Source of the DNA: Leucobacter luti
GTDB taxonomy: Bacteria > Actinomycetota > Actinomycetes > Actinomycetales > Microbacteriaceae
Direction of reading: 5' to 3'
DNA: 64,000 bases
Assembly: GCF_019464495.1 (NCBI RefSeq)
Contig: NZ_CP080492.1
Location: 1,426,001 to 1,490,000 of the forward strand
Shown here: positions 24,801 through 33,531 of the stretch, one piece after another
Numbering within the stretch: position 1 is the first letter of the stretch
Layout: every line of letters begins with the position of its first letter
The notes under the pieces: generated by a model
Seen by the model: only the letters and a program-made list of their open reading frames with translations
Database searches by the model: none
What the model was told of the DNA's origin: nothing
Program-made: the position numbers and the translations under genes

Positions 24801-25575
24801 ACCCGTCGCGCTTCAGGCGCCAGAGCCAGAGATCTGGGTTGGTACGCCACCCGTCATCACGCCACCAGTGGTTGTCCCTCCGATCGTGAACCCTCCCGTG
24901 GTAACTCCTCCGAAGCCAGGCACCACGAACGGCACACGCGGTCCGGGCGAGAACGGCCCCGTCACAGTTCCCGCGAACGCGGCTCCGGCAGGAGCCCCGG
25001 CTGGAGGAGTTGCCTCGAGCAACGCAGGCGGCTCCACTCGTGCACCGGCAAGCCAAGCGGCGCCGAAGCCGGACAAGAAGCCGGCTGCCCCGGTACAGAG
25101 CGCGCGCGACCTCACCGCGGACAATGCCGGCGGCATCACCTCACGCATCACAGACGGCATCGCGTACATCACGATCCCCAAGGCACAGGCAGGCGATTGG
25201 TTCTTCCTCCATGTCTACCCGAACGGCACGCCGGTCGACTGGATCAGGGTCAACGATGAGGGCGAGCTCCGCATCGACATCTCGAAGCTCACACGCGGCA
25301 GCTATCAGTTCGCCTTCACGTCCAGCGAGAGCACGCTTGCCGGGTGGGTCGAGATCGTGATTTCAGGTACTGCACAGGGTGTCGCCGCACCGGGGCTCGT
25401 CGACGAGCCGACACAGCTGAGCGCGATGACTCCTGCACCAGGAGGCGGGCTCACACTCAGCGCCGGTGAGCAGCTGATGCTGCTCGGCTCAGCACTGCTG
25501 ATTCTGGCCGCAGCAGGGCTTGTGCTGTTCGGCCCGCGGAAGCGCCAGACCCCCGCCGCAGTCGCGGCGGTGTAG
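21850..25575 (+). CDS. Secreted, membrane-anchored S8 subtilisin-like protease
   Basis: Extracellular serine protease of 1241 residues. Signal peptide to about 45; inhibitor-like propeptide region (about 110-210, IEVIVYFTDQG to VTPNYTVEPL); an acidic Ala-rich linker; and the S8 catalytic domain at about 275-585 with Asp300 (AVLDTGID), His348 (GSHGTHVAGT) and Ser526 (GTSMATPHVAGA). Two carboxypeptidase-regulatory-like beta domains follow (GQVVNAGSGAPVSGATV, GTVLDHRTSAPIAGATV), then a further alpha/beta region, a VTPP/VVPP proline linker, and a C-terminal TM helix with RKR. AGAGGA lies 4 nt before the ATG. It shares the DtxR-box region with hmuT, so it may degrade haem proteins to free haem; that role is inference. 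Confidence 0.9.
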   Translation: MSPLPRRTPKHTHRRAGKRSVWALAPLLCAALALGFTTPAVDSGAVISGPAAQRTEPATLSPELSDYLSAAPATEFPRGFEAALSNAPAPEADPAPARAAAPNSAPDEAWVDAKTGRIEVIVYFTDQGVTAASQGDPALAATALQQDADAHWDTIDRRLSALTESGRIEVLNRFWVTSAVLVSAEATDRTLADLAALPGAIEVTPNYTVEPLDDTIDVLPEVRDTPDTGDVGATPSTAEATDDPVAAEAADASAAAADAETAALAAAEPALTYGLEKIGADDAWRDFGARGQGVRVAVLDTGIDASHPDIGSRLVGRGTGDPSYPGGWINFDRTGKPLVTKPTDPGSHGTHVAGTILGGSASGTSIGVAPDAELMAANVLSGGGSTAKILAALEWVISPTDGTGAPAGRAADVINMSLGSGGFEHQLARAIRNVRDAGIFPAIAIGNKAGTTSAPGNYFEAVAVGMTNAEDQVDRDSSGGVMTWGSAITSEYGWPESFVKPDISAPGVRVLSAMPGGKYGEATGTSMATPHVAGAVALLRSAQAGLSVTEIEDALERTAWHPNPESGPDIGYGHGRIDVHAAISAVLGESGVKGQVVNAGSGAPVSGATVSFAERGETWTTDVQGRFTARLAPGSYSLTVQRFGYETAQTAAVTVTANGFTELSIPVTQITVGSLTGTVLDHRTSAPIAGATVSLVGTELTATTDAQGAYRFDALPIGAYQVRAVADDKAAAMSAAAPVKAALTTTVKFRLADLSSVLVLGDATGRTAALLADNGFAVEARPALPANLAELGAYDAVLWDAPTGDASRARIQEAIAETDASGTGILWLDLGVSEHSGLAALSRALGDPADRSATDDRSASAVGYRITAEHEILAGGLLSPDALQPGSIVVQNSATAGPKFAAWFGALTGSTPTVIAETVVQHTDTTVQPNAVSTTAQGSGLAVDQRAKNRHAYLALHGSSPAVDARNWSPASAQLLLNTVKWAAPVALQAPEPEIWVGTPPVITPPVVVPPIVNPPVVTPPKPGTTNGTRGPGENGPVTVPANAAPAGAPAGGVASSNAGGSTRAPASQAAPKPDKKPAAPVQSARDLTADNAGGITSRITDGIAYITIPKAQAGDWFFLHVYPNGTPVDWIRVNDEGELRIDISKLTRGSYQFAFTSSESTLAGWVEIVISGTAQGVAAPGLVDEPTQLSAMTPAPGGGLTLSAGEQLMLLGSALLILAAAGLVLFGPRKRQTPAAVAAV

Positions 25576-25597
25576 CCGCCTCAACTGCACCGGTACC

Positions 25598-25658
25598 GGC
25601 CGAGAGTGCGGCGTGTGTGGTTGAACGATCGTTTCGACCACACACGCCACACTCGGCC
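25598..25658. terminator. Long bidirectional terminator hairpin after the subtilase gene
   Basis: GGCCGAGAGTGCGGCGTG pairs with the complementary CACGCCACACTCGGCC side, and the AACGATCGTT palindrome in the middle closes the stem. It lies between two convergent genes. Confidence 0.75.
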
Positions 25659-25682
25659 CGATGCGTGGCTGGAATGCGGGTA

Positions 25683-26375
25683 TTAGGCTGCGACCGCGAT
25701 GCGCTCGGAGCTCATCGCCGCATCCACCAGGATGGGAAGGTGATCCGAGAGACCACGGCCCAGCGTTGACACACACTGGATATCGAGCCCCATGGACGTC
25801 GCAAAATCGAAGTGGCCGCGGAACATCTTGTATCGCGTGTAGGTGCGCTTATCGCTCAGGCTGAGCTCGTAGCCATGATCGCGCATCTCGGTATCGAGCC
25901 TGCCCTTGAACACGGGGTAGTTGTAGTCGCCGACCATGAGCGCGGGCAGCCCCGGCCCAAGCTGGCGCAGCTCAGCGAGCGCTGCGTGAATCTGATGACG
26001 GCGCAGCGAGTTCAGCGCGGTGAGAGGCGCTGCGTGAAACGATGCGACAACGAGGTCGCGGCTGGTCTCCCGATCATGCAGGCGCGCACCCAGCAGTCGC
26101 TCGTGTGCCGGAGCGAGCAACCGGTCGTGCAGCGACTTCTTCAGCTGGAACGTTTGTGCTGAGCGGGTCACGAAGCGATCGGCGCGCACGTACATTGCGA
26201 GTCCGAGCCGATTGCGTTCAGTGGCGTGTACCAGCTGCAGCGCTCCCAGCTCAGCGGGAAGCGCGACCGACTCGGCTTCCTGCAGGCAGAGTACATCGAC
26301 CTCGTGGTCTGCGGCGAGCGCAGCGATCTCAGTGACCGCGCGGTTTTTCCGCAGATTGTAGCTGATGACCTTCAT
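25683..26375 (-). CDS. Endonuclease/exonuclease/phosphatase-family hydrolase
   Basis: Metal-dependent phosphoesterase fold of 230 residues. Conserved points are the Asn in ISYNLRKN, the Glu in CLQEAES, the central His in SFHAAPL, GDYNYP, and the terminal SDHLPI with the catalytic Asp-His. I start at ATG 26375 (MKVISYNLRK), because the fold begins immediately; a longer in-frame reading lacks a ribosome site. There is no signal peptide. Substrate (nucleic acid, phosphoinositide-like or other) cannot be predicted. It is a single-gene unit ending at the terminator at 25598-25658. Confidence 0.82.
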   Translation of the reverse strand: MKVISYNLRKNRAVTEIAALAADHEVDVLCLQEAESVALPAELGALQLVHATERNRLGLAMYVRADRFVTRSAQTFQLKKSLHDRLLAPAHERLLGARLHDRETSRDLVVASFHAAPLTALNSLRRHQIHAALAELRQLGPGLPALMVGDYNYPVFKGRLDTEMRDHGYELSLSDKRTYTRYKMFRGHFDFATSMGLDIQCVSTLGRGLSDHLPILVDAAMSSERIAVAA

Positions 26376-26505
26376 ACCCTGCCTTTCCCCGGGGATATCC
26401 CCGGGCCAGTCCAACAGGCCCAACCCTACGCGCGTAAAGCTGAGTGTGGGCAGCGCATCACCCGGGTGCCTTCACAGCTCTCTGGGGCAGGCACCACCGC
26501 GCGCC

Positions 26506-27414
26506 TCAATCGAAGCGGAGCCCGGAGGCCACATCGCCGAGCGCCGCTCGCACTGCCGCAAGCGCCGGGTGGCCTCCGCTCGAGGCGCGGGCCGCCGTGA
26601 ACACGGTGCGGTGCGGGTCCCCCGACAGCGCGAGCAGGCGCACCCGCCCGCGTGTGCGCACGAGGCCCGGTAGGAGGGCGACTGCGTTGCCTGATTCGAT
26701 GAGTCTGAGGTGCGCCTGGAGATCAGCGGTCTCATACCGCACGTCTGGCTCGAAGCCGGCACTCCGGCAGATTTCCTCCGACCAGTGCCGTGTCGCTGCT
26801 CCGTGTGGCTCCATCACCCATGGCAACTCGGCAAGCTGCGCAAGCTCAGTGACACGGTCAAAGCGCGAGTCCCCCGCCCCATAGGGCGGCAACCCGAGCC
26901 TGATCGGATCCCGTGTGAGCGCCTCCCGGTCGAGCCCCTGGAAGTGCGGGGCGGCGTGCCCGGGGTAGTGCTCTGCGACCACCAGGTCAAAGCCCCGCGC
27001 CCAGGTTTCCCTGAGCGCGGCACCGGGCTCGACCTGCACGACCTCCACTCGCAGCGCAGGGTGTCGGTCGCGGAGCGCGCGGAGCGCTTCTGGCATGAAT
27101 GCGAGCATCGCGGTTTGGAACGCCGCGATTCGCACCGTGCCCGTCACTTCGGCGCGCGCTCGATGCAGAGCCGCCTCCGCACGCTCGAGACCCGCGAGCA
27201 GCGATTCCGCTTCAGCGGCGAGTGCCTCACCTGCAGCGGTGATCTCGAGCGTGCGTCCGCTCTTGCGCAGCAACTCAACCCCAGCCTCACGCTCAAGCAG
27301 CGCGAGCTGTTGCGAAACGGCTGACGGGCTGTAGTTCAGCGCGGCAGCGACCGCAGCCACCGTGCCGCGGGCCCGCAACTCCCACAGCAACCGCAGCCGT
27401 TTCATTTCAAGCAT
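26506..27414 (-). CDS. LysR-family transcriptional regulator, likely controlling putA
   Basis: A 302-residue LysR protein. The N-terminal HTH is at residues 5-62 (GTVAAVAAALNYSPSAVSQQLALLEREAG). The co-inducer domain begins TGTVRIAAFQTAMLAFMPEAL and includes LESGNAVALLP. It is divergent from putA across a 161-bp AT-richer gap containing TTCACTGAA (27483-27491) within a TTCA-N10-TGAA arrangement (27474-27491). Divergent LysR genes usually regulate their neighbour, so a proline-responsive activator is the best guess. Confidence 0.87.
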   Translation of the reverse strand: MLEMKRLRLLWELRARGTVAAVAAALNYSPSAVSQQLALLEREAGVELLRKSGRTLEITAAGEALAAEAESLLAGLERAEAALHRARAEVTGTVRIAAFQTAMLAFMPEALRALRDRHPALRVEVVQVEPGAALRETWARGFDLVVAEHYPGHAAPHFQGLDREALTRDPIRLGLPPYGAGDSRFDRVTELAQLAELPWVMEPHGAATRHWSEEICRSAGFEPDVRYETADLQAHLRLIESGNAVALLPGLVRTRGRVRLLALSGDPHRTVFTAARASSGGHPALAAVRAALGDVASGLRFD

Positions 27415-27473
27415 CAGCTGTTCTCCCTGCTTCGGTGCGCGACACTGCCGAGGACAGGTTACAACAGTTTTAC

Positions 27474-27491
27474 TTCACGATATTCACTGAA
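27474..27491. promoter_or_regulatory. Candidate LysR binding site between the lysR gene and putA
   Basis: TTCA-N10-TGAA, with the perfect 9-bp palindrome TTCACTGAA at 27483-27491, inside the only AT-rich part of the divergent intergenic region. No clear -35/-10 pair could be fixed. Confidence 0.4.
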
Positions 27492-27575
27492 AACGATCAC
27501 TGTACTTCATCCTGATCTGGGTCCACACTGGCACTATCACCGGTCGCCCGCGACCCATTCCGAGAAAGGTCGCCC

Positions 27576-30500
27576 GTGACCGCGCAGCCAACAACCCGCC
27601 CCCAGGATCTCGCCGATCAGGCCGTCGCCCTTGTCGAGCGCTGGATCGCCGAGGCCGCGGAGATTCCCGCCGACGCTGCGGCCGAGCGCCTCGCCGGTGT
27701 GCTGCGGGATCCCCGTGGACTCGACTTCACCGTGGGTTTTGTCGACGGCGTGGTGCGGCCGGAGGACCTCTCCGCCGCCGCGAAGCAGTTGCGGGCGCTC
27801 ACCCCGCTCACCCCACAGTTTCTCCCTGCCGCACTGCGCGGTGCGATCAGTGTCGGCGGCGCGATGGCGCCGGCGCTTCCGGCTCTCGTGGTGCCCCTCG
27901 CCCGCCGCGTGCTCAGGCAGATGGTCAGCCACCTCATCATCGATGCGAGCGAGGCCAAGCTCGGCCCGGCCATCGCCAAGATCACGCGTGACGATGTGCG
28001 GCTCAACATCAACCTCCTGGGAGAGGCAATCCTCGGCGAGCAGGAGGCGGCCAGACGGCTTGCAGGAACCCATCAGCTCCTGCAGCGCCCGGACGTCGAC
28101 TACGTATCGATCAAGGTGTCCTCCACTGTTGCGCCACACAACCACTGGGCATTTGACGAGGCAGTAGCCCGTATCGAAGATCATCTTCTCCCGCTGTTCG
28201 CCCGCGCGGCCGCAGCGAGTCCGCACAAGTTCATCAACCTCGATATGGAGGAGTACAAAGACCTCGATCTCACGCTCGCCGTGTTCACGAGCATCCTCGA
28301 CCGTCCGGAGTTCGCGCAATTGGAAGCAGGCATCGTGCTTCAGGCGTATCTCCCTGATGCGTTGCGCGCCATGATCCGCCTCCAGCACTGGTCAGCCACG
28401 CGCGTCGCCCATGGCGGCGCCCCCATCAAAGTGCGCGTGGTCAAGGGGGCCAACCTCCCGATGGAATTGGTGGATGCCGCCCTGCACGGGTGGCCCGCCG
28501 CAACGTGGGGCAGTAAGCAGGAGACGGACACCAGCTACAAGGCCGTGCTCGATTACGCACTGCACCCCGAGCGCGTCCGCAACGTGCGCGTCGGAGTGGC
28601 CGGGCACAATCTCTTTGACGTCGCGCTCGCGTGGCTTCTCGCGCAGGCCCGCGGCGCCGAGTCAGGAATTGAGTTCGAGATGTTGCTCGGCATGGCCACC
28701 GGTCAGGCGGAGGCGGTGAAGCGCGAAGTTGGCTCACTACTCCTGTACACCCCGGTGGTGCACCCGCGCGAGTTCGACGTCGCCATCGCGTACCTGATCC
28801 GGCGGCTCGAAGAGGGAGCAAGCCAGGAGAACTTCATGTCGGCGGTGTTCGAGCTCGACGAAAATCGCCCGCTGTTCGAGCGTGAACGCGACCGTTTCCT
28901 CGCTTCGCTCGAAGCGCTCGACGAGATGACAGGCGGTGCACCCGCGGACAGCGCCAGCGAGGAGCGCACCGCGCCCCTCCCACACCGCAGGCAGGATCGG
29001 CGCCGCTCTGACGCCGCCGGAATTGACGACCGCGTGGCTGAGCGGATCGCGGCCGGCCGCCGCGGCGAATTCACCAATGTCCCCGATACGGATCCGGATC
29101 TCCCTGGAAACCGCCTCTGGGGCCTCGAAATCGCGGATCGCATGGTCGCCTCGCAGCTCGGGGCTGAAACTGTTGCCGCCGCAACGGTGCCGAATCAGAC
29201 CGCGCTCAATACCGTGATCACACGCGGAGTCACGGCAGCCACCGCGTGGCAAGCCCTCGGCGCCGAGAAGCGCGCCGAGATCCTCTACCGCGCTGGAGAA
29301 CTGCTCGAGGCGAAGCGTGCCGCGCTGCTTGAGGTGATGGGATCCGAGTGCGGAAAGACGCTCGATCAGGGCGATCCGGAGGTTTCCGAGGCCATCGATT
29401 TCGCGAATTACTACGCCATGCTGGGCCAGTTGCTCGAGCAGGTCGACGGAGCGGTGCCTCAGCCAGTCGCGCTGACCGCGGTTATCCCCCCGTGGAACTT
29501 CCCTGTGGCGATCCCCGCTGGCGGAACGCTCGCGGCGCTCGCGGCTGGCTCGGCTGTCATTCTCAAGCCGGCACAGAGCGCCGCACGTTCAGGTGCCGTG
29601 CTCGTTGAGGCGCTCTGGGAGGCAGGGGTCCCCCGAGACGTGCTGCAACTCGTGCAGTTCCGCGACCGAGGTCTCGGCTCGGCTCTCGTCGCAGACTCCC
29701 GCGTCGATCGACTCATCCTCACCGGCGCGTACGAAACCGCCGCCCGGTTCCGCGAGCTGCGCGCTGACCTGCCGCTGCTCGCCGAAACGAGCGGCAAAAA
29801 CGCGATCATCGTCACACCGAACGCGGATCTCGATCTCGCGGCCCGAGACGTCGCCCAATCGGCGTTCGGGCACGCCGGGCAGAAGTGCTCGGCCGCATCT
29901 CTCGTGATCCTGGTCGGCTCTGTGGCCCAGTCCGCCCGGTTCAGGGCGCAGCTGCTGGATGCCGTGAGTTCGCTCCGCGTGGGCACCCCGGACCAGCTCA
30001 CCACGCAGATGGGTCCGATCATTGCAGCTCCGAGCGGCAAGCTGCTGCGCGGCCTCACGACGCTCGGCGCAGGCGAGCGGTGGCTGATTCCCCCTGAGCC
30101 GATCTCGAGCACACACCCACTTGCCGTTGACTCCGACGGCACGACGAAGCTCTGGCGTCCCGGAGTCCGCGCTGGCGTGCGGCGCGGCTCCGAATATCAC
30201 CTCACCGAATACTTCGGGCCGATCCTCGGCATCATGACAGCCGAGACACTCGACGAAGCCATCGACATGGTGAATGAGGTTGACTACGGTCTCACAAGCG
30301 GGCTCCACTCACTGGATTCCGACGAGCTCGCCACGTGGCTGCGGCGGATCGAGGCTGGCAACCTCTACGTCAACCGTGGAATCACCGGCGCGATCGTGCG
30401 CCGACAGTCCTTCGGCGGGTGGAAGAAGTCGGCGATCGGTGCCGGCACGAAGGCCGGAGGGCCAAGCTACCTTCACGGGCTTGTCAATTGGGCGGATGCC

Positions 30501-31148
30501 CCGGTCATGCAGTCGCTCCGCGCGCCACTCCCCAGTGTTGCGCCCCTGCTCACGGCCGCTCAGCAATCCGGTCTCACTGGCGCGGATTTGGCCTGGCTTC
30601 GCGCGGCACTCGGCAGTGACGCCGCCGCATGGGAGGACGAATTCGGGATCGCGCGCGATGCGTCCCAGCTCGGTGTCGAACGCAATGTGCTGCGCTACTT
30701 CCCAGTCGCGGCGACACTGCGGATCGCGGAAGACGCGCCGTTACACGAGGCCGTCCGTGCGATCGCGGCCGCGGTGGGTGCCGGGGCTCATCCCGTGGTC
30801 AGCACAGCACAGCGGTTTCCAGAAGCGCTGCTGGCGGCGCTCGGCAGCGCTGGTGTCTCCGTGCACGTCGAGAGCGCCGCAGCGTGGGCGAGGCGGGTGG
30901 CCGAGCTCGCAGCACAGGACGGCCCCGCAGCGAGCGCCAGGATCCGCCTCGTGGCGGGCGCTTCGCGCGCGTCTGAGGCCGCAGCGGTCTCAGTTGCGAC
31001 GGGCGGGAAACCCGATGTCGCGGTCTACGCAGGTCCTGTCGTAGCGGCGGGCCGCGTCGAACTGCTGCCGCATCTGCGGGAACAGGCCGTCTCGATCACC
31101 GCGCACCGATTCGGCACGCCCACTCATCTCTCGGATGGGCTGCTGTGA
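27576..31148 (+). CDS. putA: Bifunctional proline dehydrogenase / L-glutamate gamma-semialdehyde dehydrogenase PutA
   Basis: Oxidises proline to glutamate in two steps. The 1190-residue protein begins at GTG 27576 with AAAGGT 5 nt upstream. The FAD-dependent proline dehydrogenase barrel occupies about residues 95-460 (YVSIKVSST, RVVKGANLPMELVD, and near its end a QENFMSAVFELDENRP segment). The aldehyde dehydrogenase spans about 500-980, with PWNFPVAIP, general base Glu737 in AETSGKN and nucleophile Cys771 in GQKCSAAS. The C-terminal 180 residues are the ALDH-superfamily-like extension of long PutAs. There is no N-terminal DNA-binding domain, so it does not autoregulate; the divergent LysR gene is the likely control. 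Confidence 0.94.
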   Translation: MTAQPTTRPQDLADQAVALVERWIAEAAEIPADAAAERLAGVLRDPRGLDFTVGFVDGVVRPEDLSAAAKQLRALTPLTPQFLPAALRGAISVGGAMAPALPALVVPLARRVLRQMVSHLIIDASEAKLGPAIAKITRDDVRLNINLLGEAILGEQEAARRLAGTHQLLQRPDVDYVSIKVSSTVAPHNHWAFDEAVARIEDHLLPLFARAAAASPHKFINLDMEEYKDLDLTLAVFTSILDRPEFAQLEAGIVLQAYLPDALRAMIRLQHWSATRVAHGGAPIKVRVVKGANLPMELVDAALHGWPAATWGSKQETDTSYKAVLDYALHPERVRNVRVGVAGHNLFDVALAWLLAQARGAESGIEFEMLLGMATGQAEAVKREVGSLLLYTPVVHPREFDVAIAYLIRRLEEGASQENFMSAVFELDENRPLFERERDRFLASLEALDEMTGGAPADSASEERTAPLPHRRQDRRRSDAAGIDDRVAERIAAGRRGEFTNVPDTDPDLPGNRLWGLEIADRMVASQLGAETVAAATVPNQTALNTVITRGVTAATAWQALGAEKRAEILYRAGELLEAKRAALLEVMGSECGKTLDQGDPEVSEAIDFANYYAMLGQLLEQVDGAVPQPVALTAVIPPWNFPVAIPAGGTLAALAAGSAVILKPAQSAARSGAVLVEALWEAGVPRDVLQLVQFRDRGLGSALVADSRVDRLILTGAYETAARFRELRADLPLLAETSGKNAIIVTPNADLDLAARDVAQSAFGHAGQKCSAASLVILVGSVAQSARFRAQLLDAVSSLRVGTPDQLTTQMGPIIAAPSGKLLRGLTTLGAGERWLIPPEPISSTHPLAVDSDGTTKLWRPGVRAGVRRGSEYHLTEYFGPILGIMTAETLDEAIDMVNEVDYGLTSGLHSLDSDELATWLRRIEAGNLYVNRGITGAIVRRQSFGGWKKSAIGAGTKAGGPSYLHGLVNWADAPVMQSLRAPLPSVAPLLTAAQQSGLTGADLAWLRAALGSDAAAWEDEFGIARDASQLGVERNVLRYFPVAATLRIAEDAPLHEAVRAIAAAVGAGAHPVVSTAQRFPEALLAALGSAGVSVHVESAAAWARRVAELAAQDGPAASARIRLVAGASRASEAAAVSVATGGKPDVAVYAGPVVAAGRVELLPHLREQAVSITAHRFGTPTHLSDGLL

Positions 31149-31155
31149 GGCACAT

Positions 31156-31182
31156 GAGCGCGCGCCGGTGCATCGTGCGCTC
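31156..31182. terminator. Hairpin between convergent putA and the FHA gene
   Basis: GAGCGCGCG and CGTGCGCTC pair over nine positions (one G-U) in the 43-bp gap. Moderate stem with no clear U tract on either strand. Confidence 0.45.
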
Positions 31183-31191
31183 CCACGCCAG

Positions 31192-32925
31192 CTAGAGCCG
31201 GCGCAGGCGCACCTCCAGAGTGCCAAGCACCATCCGCTCTGGAGCGATGAACTCTTCTCCCGACGGCAGCGGCGTCACATTCCCCGCACCATCGAGCACA
31301 GCGATGCCGTTCGTGGAGCCGAGATCCTCGATCGTCCACCCCTCGCCATCGCGGCGCAGCCTCGCGTGAGACTTGGAGAGCGTACGGGTTGGATCGCCCA
31401 CCACGAGAACTGTGGAGCCGTCGAGCGGCGTCGGTTTGCGGCCCACGACGACGTCATCGCCCACGAGCTCAATGGTGTCCCCATCGGGCAGCTCGAGTCC
31501 CCACCGCGCGCGCTTCGGAACCACGACGGTGTGATCGCTGATCTCGTCGTCATCTCGGAGCACTCCGCCCGCATCCGACGCGGGCGCAGAGGCCGCGACT
31601 GCGGCTGCGGGTGCCGGTGCGGGTGTGGGTACCGCAGGTGTCTCGAGCAGCACAGGCGTCTGCGCGACAGGGTCCATGAAGATCGACGCGACCGGCTCGG
31701 CCGACTGCGCAGGCTCGAGCGTGTGCTCTGCCTCAGGGGCAGCGCCTCCCGGGAGGTGCTCAGTCACTGGCGGGACTGGTGGCGTCGCGGCAACAGGCTG
31801 GGGAGATGCCACGGAGTCTGCAAGCGCAGGCGCTGACGAGAGATGAGGCTCAGACTCGATCACCGGTGCCTGGGTCTGCTCGGCAGTGCTCGGCTGCGGC
31901 GCGACCGCTGCGAGCGGCTCAGGCAGCGAGAGCGGCACCGCAGACACGGGAGGCGCAACGTCGGCATCCCCAGGCCAGGCGAAGGGCTCAGGAGTCTGGT
32001 GAATCCCGAGTGGCGCAGCAGGACGCGCCTCGAACTGCTCAGCGGCAAGTCGCTCGTAATTCCCCTCGGTGGTGCTACTGAAACCCCAATCATTCATCGC
32101 GTGCGGGTCGCGTGCCACCGGTTCCTGCGGCGTTTCGGGTGTCGCGCGCATCGCTCCCGGAGGCACCGGAGGGAGCCCGTGACCGGCCTCAACGTGCGGT
32201 TCAGATGACGGGAGTTCCTGCGGGGCCCACGCCTCGGCTGGCGGTTGCACGGCCTGAGGTGTGGGCTCGGCCCAGGTGTGGGGGCGGCGTGCTGCTGCGG
32301 GGGCACGGGGGCTGGCCAGGATTGCGCGACAGGCTGCGCCGCATCGGGCCAGGATGGAGCTGCAGCCGGAGCCGGCTGGGGCCAGGCAGCCGACTGTGGC
32401 GCGGGTGCCTGCTGGGCCGGTGACTGCTGGGCCGGCCACGAGGTGCGCCCTGCGCCGGCTGCGGGTTCCACCCTGCGCCGGCGGAGTGGGGGGTGCAGCA
32501 AGCGGCGGGAACGCAACCTCTCCCGTGTAGACGCTTGCCCCAGCGTAGGCGCCATCTGAGATGTGGCTGGCGAGGAGCATCGCCCAGATCGGTGGCAAGA
32601 ACACGCCAAGAATCGTGTATGACGCGGTCTTCCCAAACTCAGTGTTGAGTCGGTGGATCGCCATGATCCTGAACACGAGTGTCACGATGCCAAGGCCGGG
32701 GACGAGCGCGAGCAGCACCGTCCACCCGGGCAACCCCGCACGGCGGATCAGCTGCCACTCGTTCCAGATGGGAATCCAACCGTGCGCCGCCGGCAGGCCG
32801 AGGTAGGGGAACAGCTTCGAGAGCGCCCACAAGTACCACACGTAGAAGACGAGAGCGACGAGCCCCCACACTCCAAGGACCGGTCCGAGTAGGGCGAGTC
32901 CGCCAGCACCGAGATCGTTGTCCAT
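31192..32925 (-). CDS. FHA-domain membrane protein with N-terminal DUF5684-like region
   Basis: Last gene of the kinase operon, 577 residues as sequenced, starting at ATG 32925 (MDNDLGAGGLALL). The N-terminal 125 residues have three or four hydrophobic helices resembling DUF5684 (HGWIPIWNEWQLIRRAGLPGW). A long Pro/Ala/Glu linker follows, then a C-terminal FHA domain (about 490-577) with VGRKPTPLDGS, LSKSHARL and DLGSTNG, the residues that bind phospho-Thr. Just before the domain is SDHTVVVPKR, a Thr motif repeated in the MoxR protein. The linker at 32280-32473 reads as an odd Cys/Arg-rich stretch; three one-base additions in G/C runs (32471-32473, 32448-32450, 32280-32284) turn it into normal P/A/Q/W-rich linker and keep the overall frame. 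Confidence 0.85.
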   Translation of the reverse strand: MDNDLGAGGLALLGPVLGVWGLVALVFYVWYLWALSKLFPYLGLPAAHGWIPIWNEWQLIRRAGLPGWTVLLALVPGLGIVTLVFRIMAIHRLNTEFGKTASYTILGVFLPPIWAMLLASHISDGAYAGASVYTGEVAFPPLAAPPTPPAQGGTRSRRRAHLVAGPAVTGPAGTRATVGCLAPAGSGCSSILARCGAACRAILASPRAPAAARRPHTWAEPTPQAVQPPAEAWAPQELPSSEPHVEAGHGLPPVPPGAMRATPETPQEPVARDPHAMNDWGFSSTTEGNYERLAAEQFEARPAAPLGIHQTPEPFAWPGDADVAPPVSAVPLSLPEPLAAVAPQPSTAEQTQAPVIESEPHLSSAPALADSVASPQPVAATPPVPPVTEHLPGGAAPEAEHTLEPAQSAEPVASIFMDPVAQTPVLLETPAVPTPAPAPAAAVAASAPASDAGGVLRDDDEISDHTVVVPKRARWGLELPDGDTIELVGDDVVVGRKPTPLDGSTVLVVGDPTRTLSKSHARLRRDGEGWTIEDLGSTNGIAVLDGAGNVTPLPSGEEFIAPERMVLGTLEVRLRRL

Positions 32926-33043
32926 CAGTACGTCACCATTCCATTCATTGGGATGCCGAGATCGTCGCACGCAGCAGAATGCGGCGAAACACGGCACACC
33001 GTGTCTCCCAGCATCCTACGTTGCGCGGCCGTGTTGCGGCCGC

Positions 33044-33529
33044 TCATATCCACGACAACGCCAATTGCGTGAGTCCCCAGAGGGCCCCGGTCACACACAG
33101 CACGGTTGCGGTCCCGCCCCAGACGGCGACGCGACGGAAGTTCCGATTCTGTTTTGCCAGCGATGGCTGCGCTGCCCGCTCTGCGTTGGACGGCCCCGAG
33201 GGCACCCCTGATGCCGACGGCGGCGCGGCTGGAACACTGGCCGGTGCCACCGGCGGCCGCGGCCCGTACACCACAGGGAATTCCGGCCTGGCGCCGCCGC
33301 GCGGAGCCGCCGTACCTGGACTGGGGGCAGCGGGAACGCGCTTCGTATTGTCGAGCGGCGATTTGAACATCAGCGCTGACAGTTCGCTCGCCGAGCGCGG
33401 GTCAGCGGGTTCGGGCAGCGGTGGTGCGGGGACCCCGCGCTCACGGCTCCCGGGCACGGCGGGGTGCACTGCGGGGTCTGACCCTTGCACCGGCTCGCGG
33501 CCCTGCCCCTGCGCATCTTCGTGACTCAT
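33044..33529 (-). CDS. Small C-terminally anchored membrane protein of the kinase operon
   Basis: No known family recognised. It has 161 residues from ATG 33529 (MSHEDAQGQG), with GAGGTGA just upstream that overlaps the end of the corrected TgpA-like gene. The first 125 residues are disordered and rich in Pro, Ala and Ser. A single TM helix lies at the end (VAVWGGTATVLCVTGALWGL). It contains PLDNTKRVP, close to the DLDHTIRV motif of the MoxR protein, with Val three residues after the Thr. Being cytoplasmic at its N-terminus, it could be a kinase substrate and FHA partner; that is inference. Confidence 0.65.
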   Translation of the reverse strand: MSHEDAQGQGREPVQGSDPAVHPAVPGSRERGVPAPPLPEPADPRSASELSALMFKSPLDNTKRVPAAPSPGTAAPRGGARPEFPVVYGPRPPVAPASVPAAPPSASGVPSGPSNAERAAQPSLAKQNRNFRRVAVWGGTATVLCVTGALWGLTQLALSWI

Positions 33530-33531
33530 GC